Part shown: positions 1-5,127 of the stretch, one piece after another
How the letters are laid out: the number at the start of each line of letters is the position of its first letter
Position numbering within the stretch: the stretch's first letter is position 1
Assembly (NCBI GenBank): GCA_007128345.1
Contig: SKXS01000150.1
Location: forward strand, 1-5,456
Direction of reading: 5' to 3'
Length of the DNA stretch: 5,456 bases
Source of the DNA: Spirochaetia bacterium
GTDB taxonomy: Bacteria > Spirochaetota > Spirochaetia > PWKH01
Made by a program: the position numbers and the translations under genes
The notes under the pieces: model-generated
The model's database searches: none
The model's input: only the letters and a program-made list of their open reading frames with translations
Told to the model about the DNA's origin: nothing

Positions 1-855
1 GCGGATCCGTTCTGGGGTGTTGTGGTGAAAGGGGTACGAGATGCGGGACAGATGTTCAATGCGGATGTGACGTATCTGGGTCCTGAGACGGCATCGATAC
101 GGGAGCTGGTGGATTTGCTGGAGACGGCGATAGCGGCGAAGCCGGATGGGATTGTGGTGACGATAACCGACCAGTCGGCAGTGGATGCGCCGCTGCGGCG
201 AGCGATAGCGGACGGGATACCGGTGGTAGCGATAAATGTGCCGGATTTTCGGAGTGACTTGGATCGGATACCGTATCTGGCATATGTAGGCGCGGATGAG
301 TACCAGGTGGGCGTGCAGGCAGCCAATCGGATGCTGCAGGAGTTTGGAGCGACGAAGCCGAGGCGAGCGGTGGTGCTGATTCAAGAAGTGGGGCATGTAG
401 GGCTGGAGACGCGAGCGCGAGGGATAGAGGATGTGTTTGGCGAGCATGGGATACCGGTGGATAAGCTGGCGGGAGCGTCGGATGCGGCGGTGAACTATGC
501 GGCGCTGGATGCGTATCTCACACGGCATGAAAATACGGATGCGGTGTTTACGCTGGGACCGCAGGGAGCGCATCCGGCGCTGCAGCTGCTGCGTGACAAG
601 AATCTGGCTGGAGGCCGGGTGAAGATGGGAGCGGTGGATCTTTCTCCTACGATAACCCAGGCGATTGCAGAAGGAGACATGGTGTTTACCATAGAGCAGC
701 AGCAGTATCTGCAGGGATATATGCCGATAGGGCTGTTGACGCTGTATAACAACTATGGGCTGATTCCCCGTGATAATATTCTTACAGGACCGGCGGTAGT
801 GGACAAGAGCAATGTGGATATTGTCGTGGAGATGGTGCGGCAGAACTACCGGTAA
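1..855 (+). CDS. Sugar ABC transporter periplasmic substrate-binding protein (5' end missing)
   Basis: Binds a sugar or sugar-like solute outside the inner membrane and delivers it to an ABC permease. The frame is open from base 1, so the start codon, signal peptide and roughly the first few dozen residues lie outside the window; 284 residues are visible. They begin with ADPFWG, the usual first-strand/ligand-loop region of the ribose/galactose-type (Peripla_BP_4) family. Other family marks are DGIVVTITD (about residues 49-57), IPVVAIN (73-79), YVGADEYQVG (about 95-104), a GAVDLSPT segment, then FTIEQQQYLQGY starting at residue 229, typical of the C-terminal lobe and hinge. The ligand cannot be deduced. 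Codon use is peculiar: about four fifths of Ala codons are GCG and Ile is often ATA, unlike the next genes. A palindrome 29 bases after the stop probably ends or attenuates transcription. Internal GTG codons at 22 and 25 should not be taken as starts. Confidence 0.9.
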   Translation, partial: ADPFWGVVVKGVRDAGQMFNADVTYLGPETASIRELVDLLETAIAAKPDGIVVTITDQSAVDAPLRRAIADGIPVVAINVPDFRSDLDRIPYLAYVGADEYQVGVQAANRMLQEFGATKPRRAVVLIQEVGHVGLETRARGIEDVFGEHGIPVDKLAGASDAAVNYAALDAYLTRHENTDAVFTLGPQGAHPALQLLRDKNLAGGRVKMGAVDLSPTITQAIAEGDMVFTIEQQQYLQGYMPIGLLTLYNNYGLIPRDNILTGPAVVDKSNVDIVVEMVRQNYR

Positions 856-883
856 GCTGAAGAAACAGGAAAGAGCGTTCTGG

Positions 884-903
884 AAGCCGGGATATCCCGG
901 CTT
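884..903 (+). terminator. Perfect 20-bp palindrome, probable terminator/attenuator after the binding-protein gene
   Basis: AAGCCGGGAT is followed at once by its exact reverse complement ATCCCGGCTT. As RNA it would form an 8-bp GC-rich stem with an ATAT loop, followed by a T-rich but interrupted tail (TTTGGGCTTATT). It lies 28 bases after the stop at 853-855 and ahead of the next gene's ribosome binding site. I see no convincing promoter between it and the isomerase at 953. Partial termination that leaves the binding protein more abundant than downstream enzymes is therefore a reasonable reading. The broken T tract keeps confidence moderate. Confidence 0.55.
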
Positions 904-952
904 TGGGCTTATTCATATCTTAGAAAACCGTACTAGTGAGGAGGAGCACTAC

Positions 953-1750
953 ATGATTCATCCAGTTATTTCTTACGAGACCTTGTACCCGGGCATGACT
1001 GATGTGGAAAAGATTAAAAGAATTTCTGAGCGGGGTTTTCCTCTTATGGAATTCTGGGGATGGAAGGGAAAACCTTTAGATGAAATTGAAGAAATTATGC
1101 AGAGATCCGATGTGAGGATCATGAATTTCAGTGGTCATCGTGCCGGCGATTTAATCGACCGTAACACCCATGATATTCTCATAGAGGAAATCAAGGGAAG
1201 TATCGCTGTTGCCCAAAAGTTAGGAACTAAAATACTGATGGTACTTTCAAATGAGCTGGGAGATGAAGGCGTTGTTGTGCACCCCTGTGAGCATTTAAGC
1301 GCTTCTCAAAAACATGCGAATGTCGTTGAATGTGTGAAACGTATTTTGGAGTATCTTCCAGATGACATGACGATTGTGTTAGAACCGCTGAATACCTTGG
1401 TTGATCATATGAATAATTATCTCTATCGTGTGGAAGATGCAGCTGAGATAGTGGATGAAGTAGGAGATACGCGGGTACGAATACTATTTGATATGTATCA
1501 TCAGTCAGTCATGGGCGATGATTTGGAATATCTGATGAAAAATTATATGCAGTATATTGGGTATATCCATATTGCCGACTGTCCTGGGCGTCATGAGCCG
1601 GGCACGGGCACGGTTGATTGGGATAGAATGCTCAGGACCGCTGCTCTTGCTGGGTATGATGGATGTGTTGGCTTTGAATATTTCCCGCTAGGTGATTCTA
1701 CAGAATCTCTGACTGCTGTACGTAATTTGTGGGATAGAGTATTTGGATGA
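953..1750 (+). CDS. TIM-barrel sugar isomerase/epimerase, hydroxypyruvate isomerase-like
   Basis: Cytoplasmic enzyme of the xylose isomerase-like TIM-barrel family (AP endonuclease 2 fold); its closest general type is hydroxypyruvate isomerase, which interconverts hydroxypyruvate and tartronate semialdehyde. At 265 residues it has the usual length. Expected metal/catalytic residues are in order: Glu144 in VLEPLN, Asp180 and His183 in LFDMYHQ, His206 in HIADCPGRHEPGTG, and Glu242 in GFEYFP. The start at 953 is set by AGGAGG at 939-944, 8 bases upstream; the frame stays open further upstream to 812, but that part overlaps the binding-protein gene and the palindrome. The true substrate may be another ketose or keto acid, because many members of this family are misnamed. 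Codon use (Ala mostly GCT/GCC) differs from the gene before it. A broken relative lies at 2767-3185. The SDR gene follows after 104 bases and probably belongs to the same pathway. Confidence 0.85.
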   Translation: MIHPVISYETLYPGMTDVEKIKRISERGFPLMEFWGWKGKPLDEIEEIMQRSDVRIMNFSGHRAGDLIDRNTHDILIEEIKGSIAVAQKLGTKILMVLSNELGDEGVVVHPCEHLSASQKHANVVECVKRILEYLPDDMTIVLEPLNTLVDHMNNYLYRVEDAAEIVDEVGDTRVRILFDMYHQSVMGDDLEYLMKNYMQYIGYIHIADCPGRHEPGTGTVDWDRMLRTAALAGYDGCVGFEYFPLGDSTESLTAVRNLWDRVFG

Positions 1751-1854
1751 TGCGCCTTCGAAGTCTTCAAGAGACTTACGTTAGCAGAAGCAGTAACGCT
1801 TGCTGATTACTGAGGCTGCATGCATCCGTTATGATATGATGCTGGAGGAAGAAT
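1751..1854 (+). other. Isomerase-SDR intergenic region with short overlapping inverted repeats
   Basis: This 104-base gap has no reading frame worth calling. It holds three small inverted repeats: AAGTCT/AGACTT (1761-1766 with 1772-1777), CGTTA/TAACG (1779-1783 with 1794-1798), and CAGTAA/TTACTG (1791-1796 with 1807-1812). The last two overlap and cannot form together. None is followed by a T run, so they do not look like a standard terminator. They might be folded mRNA or chance. A TATGAT at 1830-1835 lies too near the ribosome binding site and has no good -35 box, so I see no firm promoter. Confidence 0.3.
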
Positions 1855-2628
1855 GTGAGCATGCAAATGAATGGAAGGGTTGTTGTTGTTTCCGGAGGAA
1901 CGCAGGGGCTAGGCAAGGAGATTGCATGTACTTTTGCTCGTGCTGATGCAGAAGGAATTGTAATTACCGGGAGGAATCGGACAAACGGAATGAAAGCTGT
2001 CGATGAAATTGAGCAGCTTGGAAGCAAAGCGCTCTTTTTGGAGACCGACCTAACTAGGGAGGAGGACTGCAGGAGCATTATCCCGAAAACGCTTGAAAGG
2101 TTTGGAGCTGTTCATGGACTGGTCAATGCGGCAGGAACTACTCTGAGGGGAAGCATAGAAGATATCTCTTTAGCTGACTGGGACTATACCTTTGCATTGA
2201 ATGTACGTGCTCCCTTCATGCTTATCCAGGATGCTGCAGAAGGTATGCGCAGTCATGGCTTGGGCGGTAGTATAGTTAACATACTGAGCAATTGCGTGCA
2301 TGGTGGACCTGTGGAGCTCTGTGCATATTCATCCGCTAAGGGCGCCCTCGCTGTCCTTACGAAAAATTCTGCACATGCATTGAGACATTATGGAATTCGG
2401 GTAAACGGCATCAACATGGGATGGACGTTAACTGATAATGAGGATGCGCTTCAGCGGAAGTTGATCGGAGAGAACTGGCTTGAGGAATCTGAACAGAAGC
2501 AGCCCTTCGGAAGAATTCTCAGGCCGACAGATATAGCCTCGCTGACTCTCTATTTGCTCAGTGATCTGTCTTCATTGATGACCGGATCTCTTATTGACTA
2601 TGACCAGCATGTGCATGGCTGCCAGTAG
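1855..2628 (+). CDS. Short-chain dehydrogenase/reductase (SDR family oxidoreductase)
   Basis: NAD(P)-dependent oxidoreductase of the classical SDR family, probably oxidising or reducing a hydroxyl/keto group on the sugar handled by this cluster. The 257 residues carry the whole family signature: the nucleotide-binding SGGTQGLG (13-20), NAAG (91-94), Asn116, and the catalytic set Ser145, Tyr158 and Lys162 (YSSAK). The C-terminus ends in GSLIDYDQHVHG, the position where many SDRs have GxxxxVDGG. After the second strand the sequence is TGRNR, with basic Arg40 and no acidic residue, which favours NADP(H); this is inference. Start choice: GGAGGA at 1844-1849 is 5 bases from the GTG at 1855 and 11 from an in-frame ATG at 1861, so the protein may begin two residues later. 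The substrate is unknown. No promoter of its own is clear, so it is probably transcribed with the isomerase. Confidence 0.88.
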   Translation: MSMQMNGRVVVVSGGTQGLGKEIACTFARADAEGIVITGRNRTNGMKAVDEIEQLGSKALFLETDLTREEDCRSIIPKTLERFGAVHGLVNAAGTTLRGSIEDISLADWDYTFALNVRAPFMLIQDAAEGMRSHGLGGSIVNILSNCVHGGPVELCAYSSAKGALAVLTKNSAHALRHYGIRVNGINMGWTLTDNEDALQRKLIGENWLEESEQKQPFGRILRPTDIASLTLYLLSDLSSLMTGSLIDYDQHVHGCQ

Positions 2629-2652
2629 TTGAATATGCAGTAATTTGTCTCA

Positions 2653-2672
2653 CAGTTTCAAACTGGTTTTTT
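2653..2672 (+). terminator. Weak terminator-like hairpin with T6 tract after the SDR gene
   Basis: CAGTTTCAAACTG (2653-2665) is a perfect inverted repeat around one C. It can form only about four pairs with a five-base loop. It is followed by GG and six Ts (2667-2672) and starts 25 bases after the SDR stop. The T tract suits intrinsic termination, but the stem is short and AT-rich. It lies just before the relics, at a sensible end for the left operon. Confidence 0.35.
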
Positions 2673-2683
2673 GGGAATGGCCT

Positions 2684-2770
2684 GGTCACGATGAACGTGA
2701 TGCCCTGAATTTGCCGTGTAAAGCACTCCTCTGCGAAACCTTTGTCCCTGGAGATGATTGCTTACGGCAG
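2684..2770 (-). pseudogene. 3' remnant of a second FadR-type GntR regulator gene
   Basis: Read on the - strand, this stretch gives AIISRDKGFAEECFTRQIQG, which lines up with AITSGDVGIAEACFTRHIEN near the C-terminus of the intact regulator at 3189-3950 (residues 209-228). At DNA level, TGCCGTGTAAAGCA matches TGCCGGGTAAAGCA in 13 of 14 bases; by hand count about 71% of 59 ungapped positions agree, and CACGATGA further downstream is shared after a 3-base gap. An in-frame TAA (2762-2764) sits just upstream of the AII segment, where the intact gene has Arg. Nothing of the DNA-binding domain or the earlier ligand domain is present. Similarity stops at about 2770, exactly where isomerase-like sequence begins on the other strand. 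It cannot make a regulator. Divergence from the intact gene suggests an old duplication or a related regulator rather than a recent copy. Confidence 0.8.
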
Positions 2771-2901
2771 GTGATGACCGTCTTTCCATCCTCTGCGATC
2801 TCTGCCATCAGGTGGTCATGGGGGATGATCTGGAGCACCTGATGCGTACATACGCACCGATTATCAGGTACATGCATGTGGCTGGCTGTCCCCGTGATCA
2901 G

Positions 2902-3023
2902 CGACAATTATAATTACCGTTTTCCTGTCAAGGTTGAATATTTTCCCAGGGATAATCCCCGGGATAATACCTGGTTCTTTGGTTTGTCAGGTATTGCTCC
3001 CTGAAAATCGTCCGATCGCAGCA
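2902..3023. other. Repeat-rich unrelated segment interrupting the isomerase relic
   Basis: These roughly 122 bases fall between two blocks that would be adjacent in an intact isomerase. They contain a perfect palindrome AATTATAATT (2906-2915), a direct repeat GGGATAAT (2949-2956 and 2961-2968, 12-base period), a short inverted repeat CCAGG/CCTGG around them (2946-2950, 2970-2974), and an 8-base inverted repeat AATACCTG/CAGGTATT (2966-2973 with 2988-2995). I cannot find clear terminal inverted repeats, a target duplication or any coding potential. It could be a small non-autonomous insertion, the scar of a rearrangement, or diverged sequence. Edges are approximate. Confidence 0.45.
2966..2995. 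repeat. Inverted repeat AATACCTG / CAGGTATT
   Basis: Eight perfectly paired bases on each side of a 14-base loop, inside the segment that splits the isomerase relic. There is no T run on either side, so it is not a normal terminator. It overlaps the second GGGATAAT repeat. Confidence 0.45.
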
Positions 3024-3188
3024 GGTGAAGAAACGGGATCAGAGGACTGGAGAAGAATCCTTGCGGTCATTGCAGAATGCGGGTATGACGGCTGCGTTGG
3101 ATGTGAATATAGTCCGTAGGATGACTCCGCTGAGTCCTTGCGCATCATACGCAGACTGTGTGATGAAGTGTTCGGCCGGGAATAGTGC

Positions 3189-3950
3189 TCAGTGACGCGG
3201 CATCACCGGAGATGCCGGAACCTCGGGTTGGCTGATATGAATACCGTGCACGATGAGTGATTTAATGTTCTCGATGTGCCGGGTAAAGCATGCTTCTGCG
3301 ATCCCCACGTCCCCGGAGGTGATGGCCCGGAGCAGATTGGTATGCTCACTGAGAATCACGCTCCTGTCGGTATAGTGCGCCTGGGACTTCCTGATCTCAT
3401 CCATGAGGAAGGAGCGGAGCACCTCGTAGAGTTCCTTGAACAACCGGTTGCCGCTGCCGGTGATGATGAGGTCATGGAAATCATAATCAGCCTTGATTAT
3501 CCCGTCATGATCGCCTGCGGCAATTGCTGTTTCCATGCGCGTGAGCACCTCTTCAAGCGAACCTATAAGTGCGGCTGCAGAGGACGGGTCGCTGCGGTAT
3601 GCCACGGTTATCCTGATGAAGCTCCATAGTTCTATGGCGCCGCGGACCTCAATAAGCATCTCAACATCATCTTTGCCCAGCAGCAGCGCCCAGGTGAGGG
3701 CCTCCTGAGAGATGTTTGACCGCTCAGAAATGAAGGTTCCCAGGGCCGCCTTGGATTCCATAATGCCCAGATAGTTGAATATTTTAATTGCTTCACGAAT
3801 GGAGGAGCGGCCGACCCCGAACATTACCGCAAGTTCCTGCTCAGTGGGGATGCGGTCTCCCGGAGCATATGTCCCGGCAGCAATGAGTTCCCGTATCCTG
3901 TCCATGACCTGGTTGACCAGTGTGTGTCGTCGAATTAAAGGCTGCTGCAT
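3189..3950 (-). CDS. FadR-subfamily GntR transcriptional regulator (FCD domain)
   Basis: DNA-binding repressor or activator, 253 residues, normal for the FadR/FCD group. Residues about 5-75 form the winged helix-turn-helix, with GDRIPTEQELAVMFGVGRSSIREAI (31-55, the recognition region) and the wing ending at LGTFISE. Residues about 85-235 form the all-helical FCD ligand domain, with the metal-site pattern Asp155, His159 (DYDFH), His203 (SEH) and His225 (TRH) plus the helper Asn168. FCD members of this type bind acidic sugars or related carboxylates through a metal; the exact effector is not visible. An in-frame TGA two codons upstream fixes ATG 3950 as the earliest start. There is no Shine-Dalgarno sequence, and a strong promoter lies so close that translation is probably leaderless. 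It diverges from the GAPDH/PGK genes and is likely to control them and itself. A 3' remnant of a relative lies at 2684-2770. Confidence 0.92.
   Translation of the reverse strand: MQQPLIRRHTLVNQVMDRIRELIAAGTYAPGDRIPTEQELAVMFGVGRSSIREAIKIFNYLGIMESKAALGTFISERSNISQEALTWALLLGKDDVEMLIEVRGAIELWSFIRITVAYRSDPSSAAALIGSLEEVLTRMETAIAAGDHDGIIKADYDFHDLIITGSGNRLFKELYEVLRSFLMDEIRKSQAHYTDRSVILSEHTNLLRAITSGDVGIAEACFTRHIENIKSLIVHGIHISQPEVPASPVMPRH
3198..3217. repeat. Inverted repeat CGGCATC / GATGCCG at the regulator's 3' end
   Basis: Seven paired bases around a six-base loop, inside the last codons of the regulator gene and just past the end of the convergent isomerase relic. No T run follows on either strand. 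It could slow or partly stop convergent transcription, or merely be a by-product of the coding sequence. Confidence 0.3.
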
Positions 3951-3955
3951 AGTTC

Positions 3956-3985
3956 ACTATAGAGCAGGTTGGAATGAGCTGTCAA
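3956..3985 (-). promoter_or_regulatory. Sigma70-type promoter of the regulator gene, probably leaderless
   Basis: On the - strand there is a perfect TTGACA -35 box (plus-strand bases 3980-3985), an 18-base spacer, and TATAGT as the -10 box (3956-3961, five of six consensus bases). Transcription would be expected to start about 6-7 bases further on, at 3949-3950, which is the A or T of the ATG itself. This explains the lack of a ribosome binding site. Confidence 0.7.
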
Positions 3986-3992
3986 GCGTTAT

Positions 3993-4015
3993 ATCATAAT
4001 ATCAGACAATATGAT
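3993..4015. promoter_or_regulatory. Inverted repeat ATCATA / TATGAT between divergent promoters, candidate operator
   Basis: Six-base arms (3993-3998 and 4010-4015) around 11 bases, lying between the two -35 boxes and touching the -35 box of the rightward promoter. A dimeric GntR protein binding here could act on both genes. The AT-rich setting makes chance repeats likely, so this is a candidate only. Confidence 0.35.
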
Positions 4016-4043
4016 TGACTGAACATATATGCCATGTTACAAT
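4015..4043 (+). promoter_or_regulatory. Sigma70-type promoter of the GAPDH/PGK operon
   Basis: TTGACT (4015-4020) and TACAAT (4038-4043) are separated by exactly 17 bases; each differs from consensus at one position. The predicted start is near 4050, leaving a short untranslated leader that contains GGGAGG at 4063-4068. The spacer holds a second inverted repeat. Confidence 0.75.
4022..4038. promoter_or_regulatory. Inverted repeat AACAT / ATGTT in the promoter spacer, candidate operator
   Basis: Five-base arms (4022-4026, 4034-4038) around seven bases, filling the space between -35 and -10 and reaching the first base of the -10 box. A protein bound here would block RNA polymerase, consistent with repression by the neighbouring regulator. 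Arms are short and the region is AT-rich. Confidence 0.4.
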
Positions 4044-4077
4044 ATATTTACATACATACTCAGGGAGGTCTATGAGC

Positions 4078-5124
4078 ATGAAACGTATACGAGTAGGAGT
4101 AGCAGGGTACGGAGTAATCGGTCAGCGGCTGGCCGATGGAGTGGCCCTGCAGAAGGATATGGAGCTTGTCGGGGTAGCTGACGTAGCCCCTACACTGGCA
4201 GTTCGGGCACTGCATGAAAGGGGAATGCCGTATGATCTGTATACAGCAGTTCCCGAAAAGAAGCACCTGCTGACGGATTTGGGCATACCGGTGAACGGTA
4301 CCTTGGAAGACCTGGTTTCCCGGACAGATATCATGCTTGATGCCACCAGTGCGGGAATTGGAGCGAAGAACAAGGAGCTCTATCAGAAGCTGGGGAAGAA
4401 GGCAGTCTTTCAGGGCGGTGAGCAAAACAGTGTCGCAGACATCTTTTTTCATGGATACGCAAACTATGAGCAGGGGGTAGGAGCAGACTACCTGAAGCTG
4501 ACCAGCTGCAATACCACAGGGCTTATCAGGGCCATAGATGCAGTAGATCGTGCTGTCGGGGTAACCAAAACAGCGATCACCATCATACGGCGGGTGGCTG
4601 ATCCTGGGGACTACCACAGGGGTCTGACCAATGCACTGCAGATCGATCATGCACCCAGCCACCAGGCGTTGGACCTGATGACCATCATGCCCCACGTGGA
4701 TGCGACAGGGATTCTCGTGCATACCCCGGTGACCCATGGGCATATCATCACCTGTGTGGTCTCCACCAAGCAGGAGATGGGGACGGAGGAACTCCTGGAT
4801 ATCTTCCATGCCCATGACCGCATCCGGGTGGTGCGGATAGAGGACGGGTTTCTGGGCAATGCGTCTCTGTTTCGCTACGCCCGGGACCTCGGAAACCTGC
4901 GGGGAGATATGTATGAGATTGCGGTCTGGGAAGAATCACTGGTGAAAAGCGGCAAGGACATCATGTTTGCAATCAATATTCCGCAGGAGGCAGTGGTAAT
5001 TCCTGAGACTGTGGACGCGATCCGAGCCGCCATGGAGATGCAGACAACCAGGGATGCCGGTACTGGAAAAACCAATGAATATCTGGGCATGGGTGCATTC
5101 AGGCGACAGACAGCAGGAGTGTAG
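4078..5124 (+). CDS. gap: Type II (archaeal-type) glyceraldehyde-3-phosphate dehydrogenase
   Basis: Cytoplasmic enzyme that oxidises glyceraldehyde 3-phosphate with phosphate to 1,3-bisphosphoglycerate, reducing NAD(P). It belongs to the type II family typical of archaea, not to ordinary bacterial GapA. In the 348 residues: Rossmann motif GYGVIG (10-15), the type II signature DATSAGIGAKNKELY (88-102), FQGGE (111-115), catalytic Cys144 in TSCNTTGL, RRVADPGD (171-178), and PVTHGH (217-222), where His220 is the likely general base. Length agrees with the family. Asp35 ends the second strand, where archaeal NADP enzymes usually have a Lys/Thr-rich stretch, which suggests NAD preference (inference). 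Start choice: the GGAGG core (4064-4068) is 9 bases from ATG 4078 but only 3 from the in-frame ATG at 4072, so the protein may be two residues longer. The kinase that uses its product begins 3 bases after the stop. An erythrose-4-phosphate or other aldehyde role is not excluded. Confidence 0.92.
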   Translation: MKRIRVGVAGYGVIGQRLADGVALQKDMELVGVADVAPTLAVRALHERGMPYDLYTAVPEKKHLLTDLGIPVNGTLEDLVSRTDIMLDATSAGIGAKNKELYQKLGKKAVFQGGEQNSVADIFFHGYANYEQGVGADYLKLTSCNTTGLIRAIDAVDRAVGVTKTAITIIRRVADPGDYHRGLTNALQIDHAPSHQALDLMTIMPHVDATGILVHTPVTHGHIITCVVSTKQEMGTEELLDIFHAHDRIRVVRIEDGFLGNASLFRYARDLGNLRGDMYEIAVWEESLVKSGKDIMFAINIPQEAVVIPETVDAIRAAMEMQTTRDAGTGKTNEYLGMGAFRRQTAGV

Positions 5125-5127
5125 CGC

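Larger units (their letters stand above)
2767..3185 (+). pseudogene. Decayed second TIM-barrel isomerase gene (C-terminal half, interrupted)
   Basis: Two blocks match the C-terminal half of the isomerase at 953-1750. Block one (2767-2901) reads AGDDRLSILCDLCHQVVMGD then DLEHLMRTY...YMHVAGCP, against VGDTRVRILFDMYHQSVMGD and onward (from about residue 170). Block two (3024-3185) is in a different frame and reads GEETGSEDWRRIL, then AECGYDGCVGCEYSP, a TAG stop at 3117-3119, then DDSAESLRIIRRLCDEVFG and a TAG at 3183-3185, matching EYFPLGDSTESLTAVRNLWDRVFG. Between them lie about 122 bases with no similarity, and the frame differs across them. The N-terminal half is absent, replaced by regulator-like sequence. 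The gene is therefore inactivated by truncation, interruption, frame change and a nonsense codon. Its last codon lies 3 bases from the stop of the convergent regulator gene. Conservation is moderate, so it was a distinct paralog rather than a fresh copy. Confidence 0.85.

Noticed and set aside
812..952. Upstream extension of the isomerase reading frame
   Set aside because: It overlaps the binding-protein 3' end and the palindrome, lacks family similarity, and the strong AGGAGG at 939-944 points to ATG 953.
1807..1835. Possible promoter before the SDR gene (TTACTG, 17 bases, TATGAT)
   Set aside because: The -35 box matches consensus poorly and the predicted transcript start would fall on the ribosome binding site.
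2645..2842. Open frame of about 65 codons after the SDR gene
   Set aside because: It has no plausible start signal, and the DNA beneath it is explained by the regulator relic on the other strand and the isomerase relic in another frame.
2945..2974. Short repeats around GGGATAAT as a CRISPR-like array
   Set aside because: There are only two 8-base copies four bases apart, with no spacer structure and no cas genes nearby.
2896..3042. GATCAG on both sides of the insert as a target-site duplication
   Set aside because: A six-base match is easily due to chance, the second copy lies inside isomerase-like sequence, and collapsing the copies does not restore the correct reading frame.
2934..3119. 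Open frame of 61 codons ending in GYDGCVGCEYSP
   Set aside because: Its second half is the isomerase relic in its own frame; the first half is the repeat-rich insert. The stop is the nonsense codon of the relic, not a genuine gene end.
4060..4815. Long minus-strand open frame opposite the GAPDH gene
   Set aside because: It is antisense to a gene with complete family motifs, is rich in Cys and His in no recognisable pattern, and has no start signal.
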